A stretch of DNA of 12,812 bases from positions 18,340 to 31,151 of the forward strand of contig BDDC01001210.1 of the NCBI GenBank assembly GCA_001662425.1. Reading direction: 5' to 3'. The DNA comes from Chlamydomonas sphaeroides (Eukaryota > Chlorophyta > Chlorophyceae > Chlamydomonadales > Chlamydomonadaceae). The notes under the pieces were generated by a model. It saw only the letters and a program-made list of their open reading frames with translations. It ran no database searches and had not been told where the DNA came from. Shown piece by piece: positions 1 through 7,975 of the stretch (its first letter is position 1; the number at the start of each line of letters is the position of its first letter). A program made the position numbers and the translations under genes.

Positions 1-397
1 GAAAGGGAGGCGGGAAGGGGACGTATGCTGCGTCCGCATCACGGTAGGGAGGCAGGCGGGAAGGGCCGGGGAGGGGCTGGCCCAGGCGGCAGAAAGAGGG
101 GGCCGACTGTGTGCGCATCACGGTGCTCCGCGAGGGCTGGCCCACCTATAACGAGGGGTGGAGGGGGGCCTGGAACATAAGTGAAGCGTGACATGGGCGG
201 GCCTGGCCCCGCGCGGCGTCCAGGGCCCTGTCGCTTGGCTGGGCTCTTGGGATCCGACTGGGGTCAGAGGGCATGTCCTTCCCCATTGCTTCGCCCTGCT
301 ACCCTTCCCTGCTAGCTCACCCGATGCCAGAACCCCGTGCTGTTCACCCCCCGCGCCCCTGCCCCCCGCCCCCACACCGCGCCCCTCTGGCCCGCAG
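1..397 (+). other. Left edge: probable exon end plus intron, with a duplicated exon-end motif
   Basis: An exon must end on a codon boundary upstream of 398 to feed it. Two places read EG-D-CVRIT followed by a GT: nt 14-43 (donor gtaggg at 44) and nt 96-122 (donor gtgctc at 123; possible acceptor CAG at 90-92). CBM48 domains commonly have a strand of the form GD-YRYRIT before a DG-F-R-DPYA segment, so either would join well to QHDGNSFTRRDPYAR. The 11-mer CGCATCACGGT is shared at 35-45 and 114-124, and AGGGGCTGGCCCA at 72-84 is nearly repeated at 133-144, which suggests local duplication. Which copy, if any, is used cannot be decided. From about 185 to 397 the sequence is pyrimidine-rich intron ending cccgcag. 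Confidence 0.35.
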
Positions 398-3300
398 CAA
401 CACGACGGCAACTCGTTTACGCGCCGCGACCCCTACGCCCGCTCCTCCGACTACGGCAGCGACTGGTGCTTCCTGGACAACCCGGCGGCCTTCGCCTGGA
501 GCGACGCCGTGGTGGGCGAGGACGGCAGCGTGAGCTACGGCTGGCAGCCGCGGCCCTTTGACGAGACCATCATTTACGAGGTGGGAAGGGCTGGAGGAGG
601 GCGATGTGCGGGATTCAGGGGAGCGGGAGGCGGGTTGGATGCAGGGCGGGCAGGGTTGGATGAGACCCAGGCGAGGGGACGCCAGAGGATTGGAGCCGGC
701 GGGGCGCGAGCTGTGCGTGGCCTGTGTGGGTGTGCGGCGCACGCATGCCGCCAGCACCCAACACCCGCGCCCCCGCCTCTCCTCCCGTCGCCCACGCTCG
801 CTCCCGCCCGGCAGATGCACGTGGGGTCGTTCACCGACGAGGGCACGCTGGCCGCCGCCACCGAGCGCCTGTCCCATGTAGCGGCCGCCGGCTTCACTGC
901 GGTGCAGCTCATGCCGGTCACCGAGCACTCGGACGCGTGGGGCTACAACCCCAGGCGAGGAGGGGGCAGCGGGAGGGGGTGCGGGGTCTAGGCGTGGGGG
1001 TGGGGGCGGCGCAGAGATCCTGGGCGCGGTGCCCTGCTGCGTCGCGGTGATTGGCACGTTGCTGATGCCGCTTCGCGCCTCGCCCGCCTCCCGCCTCCCC
1101 AACCCCCCCTTCCCGCCACCTCAGGCTGCTCATGTCCCTGCACGGTACGACGCCTGGGCTGGGCTGTGGTCGGGGCGCAGCGTCTCGGGGCCCAAGCATG
1201 AAGGCCGGCGCCAGAGCCGAGCCGAGCCGAGGACCATGCTGCTCTGACGCTCCCGCCTCCGGCCGCCCGGCTCACCACACGTGCCGCCTCCCTCGAACTC
1301 GCCAGGCGCCTACGGCAAGCCTGACGACCTGCGGCGCTTTGTGGACGCCGCCCACGGCCTGGGCATGGGCGTCATCATCGACGTGGTGCTGCACCACGGG
1401 TGGGTGGGGGGAGAAGGGGCGAGACTGGGGGATAAGGGGGGAGGTTATGAAGGGAAAATGGCAAGGGAGGGCAGGTGGAAGGGGTTGCGGCCCTGACGGT
1501 GCTCACCATGGCATGCTACGGCTTGGGCTGTGCCCGGGGCCGCCTGCACCAACCGACTGCCCTGCCCTGCCCCTGCAGCGCCGTGGACGGCAACTCGCTG
1601 TGGGAGTACGACGGCTGGGGCCCCGACTGGAACGGCGGCATCTACCACGAGGTGGGCTGGGGAGGGGGCGGGGCAGGGCAGGGGAAGGGCGGGGCTGGGT
1701 AAAGGGAGGCGGAGGGAGAGATGGTGCGGTGCACAGGGGCGGGGGACCGCACGCGGTAGGAGGCTGGTCCGATGAGAGCACGGAGGGAGGCAGTGGACCG
1801 GTGGCGGGGGGAGACAGAGGCCCCACAAGCGGCATGGCGGCGACGGAGGCGCAGGAGCGGCCCGCAGCTGCAGCCACCGGGGGCGTGGGCTGGCGACCAG
1901 GCGTGGCCGGACGCCCGTGCGCCAGCGCCCTCAAGCGTGCCGCTCCCCGCGCCGCCTCAGCCCCTGCTCGCCCGCCGCTCCCCGCTGCCAGGGCGGCCAC
2001 GACACGATGTGGGGCCGCGGCTTTGCGTTCTGGAAGCGCGAGGTGCGGGAGATGGCGGAGGCGGCCTGCGCCACCTGGCTGAGCGACTACCGCTGCGACG
2101 GACTGCGGTTCGACTCGGCCAACGACCTGCCCAAGGACGCCATCCAGGTGCGGCAGGCGGCGGGTCGGCTGGGGGGAAGGGGTTCGCCGGGGGAAGGGGT
2201 TTGCCGGGGGGAAGGGCTGGCGGGGAAGGGGATGGGGGAGGGGATGGCCGTTTTTACGTGCGGTCTGGGAATGGCGCGAACGGCGGGGGTTCAGCGGGCG
2301 CGTTGCCGTGGGCGTGCCGGGTGACCGGGCCGGGGCCGCAGGCGCAGGCGGGGCGGGCCGCGGCAGGCTGCTGAGTTATAGCGCTGTGAGCGGTCGGGAT
2401 CGTTTTGAAGGCTCGCTCCCTCCTTTCCGCCCCCGCTCCGCCCGCCCCTTTCCCCCAGGCCATGACGTACTCGCTGCGGCACCGCTTTCCCGGCCGCATC
2501 CTGACTGCCGAGGTGACTCCCGAGAACCCGCAGAGCGTGCACGAGCTGGGCTTCGACAGCGTGTGGGTGCACAGGTGAGCGGCCGGGGAGCGGGGGCGAA
2601 ATGGGTTGGCGCAGTGCAAGGGAGAGGGGCGAGCGAGATCGGCGGGGGCGGTGGAGAAGGGTTGCCGCCATGCCAGGGGTTGTGGGTAGGTGGGGATGGA
2701 CAGGGGTGTGTATGTGGGAGCTCATGTGGTTGTGTGCGGTGCTGCGCATGGACCCGCACCGCCCGCCATGAGCTGTGCCCCTCCCGCCCGCCTCTGTTGC
2801 CCCGGCACCCCGCTGCGTCCACCCGCCAGCGGCTATTTCGGTGAGGCCGCTGCCTGAAAAGGAGGGAGGGAGGGAGGGCTGGGCCCGCGCCCGCTGCCGC
2901 TGCGCTGGTGCTGCGCGCGCCCCCGCCTGCCGCAGCCGTCCCTCTTTCCCCGTCCCTGCTCAACCCTCCGCCGCCCGGCCCTCCCTCCCTCCCTCCCTCC
3001 TCGCCGCGCCTCCTCGCCCCCTTCCCCCTTGACAGACATCATCCAGCAGCACCGCGCGCTGGGCCGCGGCCACCACGGCGGCGGCGACTGGGCCGCGGGC
3101 TGGGACCTGCCCCGCCTGCGCACCGTCATGGTGCTGCACTACGGCTTCACCGCGCCCACGCAGGCAAGCGGGGAGGAGGGCGGGGGAGGGGCAGGGGGAG
3201 GGGGAGGAGGGCGGGAGGGAGAGGGGCAGCGGTGGCGACTGCGCGCGGGCGCTGCTGCGGGGGTGGGAGGGAGGTATGATGGCACGCCCATTCACCACCC

Positions 3301-5913
3301 TCACATGTGCCCCCCTTCCGTACGTCTCTCTGCCCTTTGCCGCGGCCGCAGTGCATCAAGTACCTGCTGGGCTCGCACGACCAGGTGGGGCCCTCGGCGA
3401 GGGGGCAGCAGGGAGGGAGCGAGCATGAGGCAGGGGAGCGAGGTAGCATTGGGGAGGGAAGGAGGGAGGGGCGTGGGCCCTCTTACAGGCGGCCGATGCC
3501 GCGGATGACTTGCGGCGCTGAGTCTTCCAGCCGAGGCCTCGCCTCCTCGCGCTGCCGCCCATCGCCGCTCTCGCTGCTTACGGCCGCCCATGCCTCCTCC
3601 CCCTGCCCCCAGGTGGGCTGCCGCAATGGCGGGGCCTGGTACAAGGACTACGAGATGATCGGGGGGCAGCACCGATACGCGGTGAGGGGGGGAAGGGGCT
3701 GCGGGGAAGGGCGGGCTTACGTGTGGGACTAGGAGGGGCAGCGGTCCACGTTTGTCGGAAACTGCATGCCTTGATGCACCCACCCACTGCACCACGAACC
3801 AACCTCGGCACCGCCCCTCCCCCCGCCCCGCCCCGCCCCCAGGTGGACCAGTACGGCGGCGGCCGGGGCGACCCCAACGCCCGCGCCTCTGCCCGCCTGT
3901 GGTACACAGCCAACGTGGCGGCGGCGGGGCTTCCCATGGTGGGGCGGAGGGGTTTGGGGGGCGTGGGGTGTGTGAAGTTTTAAAAGTAGAAGAAAGGAAC
4001 GCCCATGCCAACCCGGGCGGTGCGGTGCACCCGGCAAGGCGCCGGGCGCCGGGCGACCGACGGCTAGCTGGGGCGCACAGGGGAGAGAGGTCCCGCTCGC
4101 CCCCGCTCACTATCCCTCCTCCCCCCCTGACTCGCCCACCAGGCCTTCATGGGGACCGAGTTCGCGCAGGTGGGACCCGGCGCTGGGGGCAGTGGGGGTG
4201 GGGCATTTGGGCTACGTTGGGGCCCGCCAGGGCAGCGCGGCTTGGCCTGGACTGCTGCCGTCCGGGTTGCTCGCCATGCTGAGGCTGGCCGGAGTGGGGG
4301 GCGGCGCCGTCGCAGCCCTGCTCCAGCAGCAGCCAGGCAGGCAGCAGGGCTTGAGCCACGGGCCACGGCGCAACGAAGTGAGCCACGCGCTCGTCCCATG
4401 ATGGCTGGCACTGACCTGTCTCCCGCCGTCCGTGTCTGGCCCCAGGGCGGCTGGTGGGACATCGCGCCGGCCGAGCGGCGGCTGCAGTGGGGCCAGGCCG
4501 AGGACGAGGTGCGGCGGGCCCCCGGGGGCGGGGGTGGGGATGGAGGGGAGAAGCAGAGTGGGGAGTCGGTGCTCTGAGCGCTCACGGGGGAGGAGCAGGG
4601 CCGCCACTGGCTCGTCTTACGCGGGGGGTCAGGGGCTTGTGGGGTTGCGGCGGCAGCTAGAGGAGCTGGTCGATCATGGACGGGGGCCGGGTCCTGCTGC
4701 TGCTGTGCCGCCAGCTGCACGTGCACTTGCAACGGCGCTGTGGCCTTGGTCTAAGCTTGGTACTTTCCCCTGGCCTCCGCTCGTTGCGCCTCCCGTTCTT
4801 ATCGCCCGGCCTCCTCCCCCTTTTCTCCCCTTTCCCCAACCCCGCAGATCGGGCGCAACATGATGGCCCTGTTTGGGAGTGCCAACCGGCTGAGGGAGCG
4901 CTTCCCGGCGCTGCGCCGCGGCTGGGCCAACATCCTGCACGAGGTGGGCGCGGCGGCAGCCAGGGGCGGGCAGGCGGGCGGTGGAGCGGGGTTAAGAGCC
5001 AGCACGGGGCGCGGTGCAGCTGGCATCAACTATGCCCCCAGGAGTCGGATAGGGGCCGCGGCTGGGGCTGGGGTCGCGCGCACGAGTCAGAGCGTGGTGC
5101 GCTGGCGCTTGGCGGGGCGGCGCTGCACTGGGGCAGGGGACGGGCGCCGGCGGGGCGCCTCTGTGCCAACGCCCGCTGCCCGCTCGCGCTTTCCTTCCTC
5201 CCTCCCCTGCGCAGGACCGCGCCAACGGCGTGGTGGCGTTCGAGCGCTGCTGCGAGGGCGACATCCGGCTGGTGACGGTTGTGAACGCCGGCCGCAAGTG
5301 AGGCAGGGGACTGCGGGTGGGGAAGGAGGGCAGCAGCGGGGCTGGGCCGGGCGCACTATGCAGGGGAAAGCAGCGGAGGGCGGCGCGCTGGCGGTCCTGC
5401 CAGGCGCCCAAGCCCGGCTGCGGCAGCCGCGATGCCGCCAGGGATGAGCGCTGCGCGTGGTGCCACACGTCGTCGCCTCTCCCGGCAGCAGCAGTCGCCC
5501 GCTCGCGCCCCGGCGTTTTGCCCACGGCCCTGCCCTCCGCGCTGCCAGGTTCTGGACGTCCGGCGACTACGGCGTGTGGGTGGGCCACGCGGAGGGGCGG
5601 ATGGAGGAGGTGTTCAACTCCCAGGTGAGGGAGGGGGGGCGCTGGAGGTTGTGGGCGAGCGAGGGGTTAGCCCCATCGCGTCGGGACCCTGTGCGGCCCT
5701 GCAGGCGCCACGCCACTTGCCCCACGCCGGCCGCGCCCATGCGTCTGAGCGCCCACGCCCCGCCCCCTGGCCCCGCCGCGCCCCTCGCAGTCGGGCGCGT
5801 TCGGCGGCAGCGAGGCGTCGGGGTGCGCCAACGAGCCGCGCCCCATCTACGACGGCAAGGTGTGGATCAACCTGCCCGCGCAGTGCACCCTGGTGTTTGC
5901 CCACATGCTGTAA
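1..5913 (+). CDS. Branching-enzyme-like GH13 protein (putative 1,4-alpha-glucan branching enzyme), 5' partial
   Basis: Likely makes alpha-1,6 branches in starch-like glucan; the activity and plastid site are inferred. Secure exons: 398-580, 815-954, 1125-1144, 1306-1399, 1579-1651, 1992-2147, 2459-2574, 2830-2840, 3036-3163, 3352-3384, 3613-3681, 3843-3938, 4143-4169, 4446-4508, 4848-4943, 5215-5297, 5549-5624, 5791-5913. They give 528 residues plus TAA. Counting from 398: end of a CBM48-like domain (GNSFTRRDPYAR), then the GH13 barrel with EMHVGSF (61-67), GYNPR (104-108), region I DVVLHH (140-145), region II GLRFDSAND with nucleophile D211, region III LTAEVTPE with acid E240, and region IV LLGSHDQVG with H316 and D317. 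MGTEFAQGGWWD (376-387) parallels MGNEF in starch branching enzymes. An all-beta C-terminal domain follows and ends NLPAQCTLVFAHML. The catalytic triad is complete. The start codon, transit peptide and most of CBM48 lie left of the window. An alpha-amylase-like role is possible but less likely. Confidence 0.87.
955..1124 (+). other. GC-AG intron
   Basis: The exon reads GGC TAC AAC CCC AG before gcgagg, and the downstream exon after ctcag begins G CTG CTC ATG. Joined, they give GYNPRLLMSL, the expected GH13 continuation. No GT lies near enough to serve as donor: the next, near 977, would add a glycine/arginine run inside the barrel. The donor is therefore GC rather than GT. Confidence 0.8.
1125..1144 (+). 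other. 20-nt micro-exon encoding LLMSLH
   Basis: Flanked by ctcag (acceptor, 1120-1124) and gtacga (donor, 1145). It enters in phase 2 and leaves in phase 1, completing Arg108 upstream and starting Gly115, which is finished by the GC that opens the next exon. The product NPR-LLMSLHG-AYGKPDD is continuous with the GH13 barrel pattern, in which a short loop precedes a GKPDDL-type helix. Confidence 0.82.
2151..2245 (+). repeat. Degenerate G-rich minisatellite inside an intron
   Basis: Within intron 2148-2458, units of about 17-18 nt of the form GGGGAAGGGGTTYGCC recur near 2172, 2190 and 2207, followed by looser GGGGAAGGGGATGGG copies. This is a purine-rich low-complexity array on the sense strand, with no coding potential in the gene's frame. 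Confidence 0.6.
2830..2840 (+). other. 11-nt micro-exon encoding (S)GYF(D)
   Basis: The exon is CGGCTATTTCG, with acceptor cgccag at 2824-2829 and donor gtgagg at 2841. The upstream exon ends AG at 2574 (donor gtgagc) and the downstream exon begins AC at 3036 after gacag. Joining gives AGC GGC TAT TTC GAC, so the protein reads SVWVHSGYFDIIQQH in one frame. Direct joining of the neighbours (AG to AC) would change both sequence and frame, so the micro-exon is needed to keep the GH13 frame. Confidence 0.85.
2841..3035 (+). other. Intron with complementary GGGA / TCCC arrays
   Basis: Positions 2861-2878 are an (AGGG)-type run including GGGAGGGAGGGAGGG at 2864-2878, a perfect four-tract G-quadruplex motif. 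Positions 2979-3000 are (CCCT)5CC. The two are perfectly complementary over 18 nt, leaving a loop of about 100 nt. Folding would bring the intron ends closer together, next to the 11-nt exon. Confidence 0.75.
3164..3351 (+). other. Second GC-AG intron
   Basis: The exon ends CCC ACG CAG before gcaagcgg, a textbook GC donor context (CAG|GCAAG). The next exon after ggccgcag begins TGC ATC AAG TAC. The joined protein PTQCIKYLLGSHDQ includes GH13 region IV. No GT donor is close by; the next lies more than 60 nt into a G-rich stretch that would add non-family residues. Confidence 0.85.
3352..3384 (+). other. 33-nt micro-exon carrying GH13 region IV
   Basis: Eleven codons, CIKYLLGSHDQ, in phase 0 at both ends; acceptor gccgcag, donor gtgggg. 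It contains H316 and D317, the expected transition-state-stabilising residues. Skipping it would keep the reading frame but remove the catalytic aspartate. Confidence 0.85.
4143..4169 (+). other. 27-nt micro-exon encoding AFMGTEFAQ
   Basis: Nine codons, phase 0 at both ends, acceptor caccag and donor gtggga. The peptide matches the conserved MG-EF segment that follows region IV in branching enzymes. Flanking exons end GLPM (3938) and begin GGWWD (4446), which is the expected family order. Confidence 0.85.
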
Positions 5914-6780
5914 GGCGGCTGGGTGGAGCTGTGAGCGGCGGGGCGGGGAGCGAGGCGGCCCTGAGCGGCGGCGGCTGTGCGTGGAGCACGCGGGCAGCGC
6001 AGCGCGGGCGGCGTTTTGTGGGGAGGCGGAGGCAGCGCCGTGCTGCGCGAGGCCGTGAGCGGCGCGGCGGCCCAGGCGGCTGGGGCCGGGTGCGTGGCCG
6101 GCGGCGCTGTGTTTTTGTTGGAGCTGGCTAGGACGGTGAAGAAATTGTAGTGACCGGCTGGCTGCACTAGCTGGAGGTGCATGACTGGTGTACAGAGGGC
6201 GCACATGTGGTGTGTGCCGAGTCAGGGCGAGGGCGCTGACGCTTTTTGGTTGTGCGTTTGCACGGCGTGCCAGTAGCAAGCCGAGCCGCATGGCGCGGTC
6301 GGCGTGAGTGCAAGCGGTTTTGCGTTGTTGCGCCCGGGGCTGCAGGGTCCGCATTGGACGCGGCGCCTCGCAGCGGCGCCTCCAGGGCTCGTGCTGATGC
6401 CGTGTGGCAGCGCATGAGGTCTGGAGGCGGTGAGGCCTGAGCGTGGGCTGCCGGTGGAGGCGGCACCGTTCGTTCGGGCGGCCTATCAAGAAGAACCCGC
6501 TGGGAATTTTGCGAGCCTGTGTTGCACCCGCGGCTTATGGTGTGTGCACGGGAGCATGGCCTTGTCAGTGTTCAATGGTGGTGCGTCGAGCCACCTCGTG
6601 TGCGCTGGAGGCGGCTGGGCAGCAGCACACACGTTGCTCCAAGCCCTTCTCTTCAAGTTTAATTAAGCTCCGACGGCTGAGGCAAGCTGCGCCGCGCTTG
6701 CGCTCGCGGGTTGCCAGGCCGGTGACGCTCGTGAAAGAACTGAAAGGCGCAATTCGGCACTTGTAACCCCACTCCACTCC
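5914..6780 (+). other. 3' UTR of the branching-enzyme-like gene
   Basis: The stretch after the TAA stop holds no long open frame with family character. GC content falls gradually to the right. It ends at the first TGTAA after the stop. The end near 6780 is inferred from the usual 10-20 nt distance between TGTAA and cleavage in green algae. Confidence 0.6.
6762..6766 (+). terminator. TGTAA polyadenylation signal (plus strand)
   Basis: TGTAA is the standard polyadenylation signal of Chlamydomonas-type algae in place of AATAAA. This is the first one on the plus strand after the stop at 5913, implying a 3' UTR of about 860 nt. Confidence 0.6.
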
Positions 6781-7515
6781 ACGCAGGAGGGCTGAGCCCA
6801 CGTGCCAATACGTTTTGAAGTAGACATGATATAGAGGTACAGCGGGCTTGACCCGCTGCAATTAAGGAGATAGGGCGACCGGGGGGCCGGAGCCGCCTAC
6901 ACGCCCTGAACCCTGGAGTACGTATTGAGCTTTGGAAGAATGAAGCCCTGCCCGGGGCGCCTACACAGCCAAAGCTTGATCCAAACCTGAGGCACAAGCC
7001 TCAAGCAGTGTGCAGGATGGCGTCGGCGGCGCGTGGCTTGTCCGATCCGTGAGATGGCTGCACACGGAACTGCGAGTTTTGTCAAAGCACAGCTAGTGCG
7101 CCGGACCGCTTACTGGCGGCACCGCCGGCAGCTGCTCATCACCGCGTGCGTATGTGCCGTACGTGGGTCGGTGGGTGCGCAGATGGAGTGCGACAATGCC
7201 GGGCACAGCAGGACGTCTCACCTCATAAGCGCCTGCGAGCCGTGTGAGCCGTGCTGATGAGCATCGTCAGCCATGATAAAGGCCGTGGACACCCTTTTAG
7301 GCCTTTTCTGGGCGGGGGTCCACAATTTTGCTTCATTCCCTATGGGGCCACCTTTGTCCCTTTACCAATTATCAAACACTTATTACAATGCATATGCGCT
7401 GCTGTTCTACTTCGCGGGTGCGCCTTGGTTTGCATGGGGGTTACTATCAGCCGGGTAGGCTTCTAGCCTGGTAGGCCTGACTTACAAAGCAAGGGCTCTC
7501 CTTTAAACTGGTCTT
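6781..7515. other. Intergenic gap between two convergent genes
   Basis: About 735 nt, less GC-rich than the genes, especially 7271-7540. No RNA gene or family-like coding sequence was recognised. It holds short hairpins: CAGCGGG/CCCGCTG at 6840-6858, TGAGGC/GCCTCA at 6988-7003, and a 17-nt near-palindrome at 7254-7270. An unassigned 61-codon frame runs at 7273-7458 on the plus strand. Additional minus-strand TGTAA copies lie at 7482-7486 and 7383-7387. Confidence 0.5.
6840..6858. other. Perfect 7-bp hairpin
   Basis: CAGCGGG, loop CTTGA, CCCGCTG. It lies about 75 nt past the plus-strand TGTAA. No tRNA or histone 3' stem-loop features accompany it. Function unknown. Confidence 0.5.
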
Positions 7516-7530
7516 TTAAAGTGGGAAGCT

Positions 7531-7535
7531 TTACA
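7531..7535 (-). terminator. TGTAA polyadenylation signal (minus strand)
   Basis: TTACA on the plus strand reads TGTAA on the minus strand. It is the first such signal downstream of the stop at 7976-7978, giving a 3' UTR of about 450-460 nt. A second copy at 7482-7486 could serve as an alternative site. Confidence 0.6.
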
Positions 7536-7719
7536 TAGCTCAGAATCCCACAACTTCTACAAGATCAAGTCCCGGACACGGAGGGGGAAACCACCGCCCG
7601 CCGCCTGACGCTGGCCGAGCGAGTGAGCGTGTGTCCCGCCAACACCGCCCCTGCCTACAGACTTGCAGCCTGCGGCCAGGCCGCGCCTCCTGCCCCCGCC
7701 CGGTCCGACCATCGCGCAG

Positions 7720-7840
7720 CACCGCACCGCACCGCACCGCACCGCACCAAGTCGCTCCACTCCGCATGGCAAAAACACCCAACCCACCCTGACCGCACCG
7801 CACCGTATCGCACCGCACCAGCACCTCACAGCACCTCACC
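7720..7840. repeat. ACCGC pentamer repeats in the 3' UTR of the DUF155 gene
   Basis: Five consecutive ACCGC units run at 7721-7745 with a partial sixth, and a second, interrupted cluster lies at 7792-7819. Two copies of GCACCTCACA follow at 7821-7840. On the transcribed (minus) strand the units read GCGGT. This is a simple repeat with no coding role that I can see. Confidence 0.8.
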
Positions 7841-7975
7841 GCTCCGCTCCGTGCTTCAACCCGTCCCTCCCCACAGGTTCTTGATTTCATTCCTCGTGTT
7901 CAACGCCACCGCACCCCGCCACACCGCTCCACGCACCCTCGCTGCCACTCCCAAGAGCGCGCTGCCGCCTCCGCC

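Noticed and set aside
188..397. In-frame extension of the exon at 398 upstream to 188
   Set aside because: The translation is proline-rich intron sequence leading into a clear cccgcag acceptor, and CBM48 domains have no such linker at this point.
1132..2082. A 316-codon open frame on the plus strand
   Set aside because: It runs through introns and reads the branching-enzyme exons in a wrong frame; the peptide is Arg/Ala/Gly-rich low complexity, as expected from GC-rich DNA lacking stop codons.
5614..6489. A 291-codon open frame on the minus strand over the end of the first gene and its 3' UTR
   Set aside because: It is antisense to the secure last exons, has no recognisable domain, and is explained by high GC content.
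6830..6900. tRNA-like stem with a TTG in the loop
   Set aside because: The position before the would-be anticodon is C rather than the invariant T, and there is no TTCGA-type T-loop or acceptor pairing.
7250..7275. C/D-box snoRNA-like CTGATGA motif
   Set aside because: The first base does not fit the RTGATGA box, and no D box or terminal stem at a sensible distance was found; the motif is part of a short palindrome.
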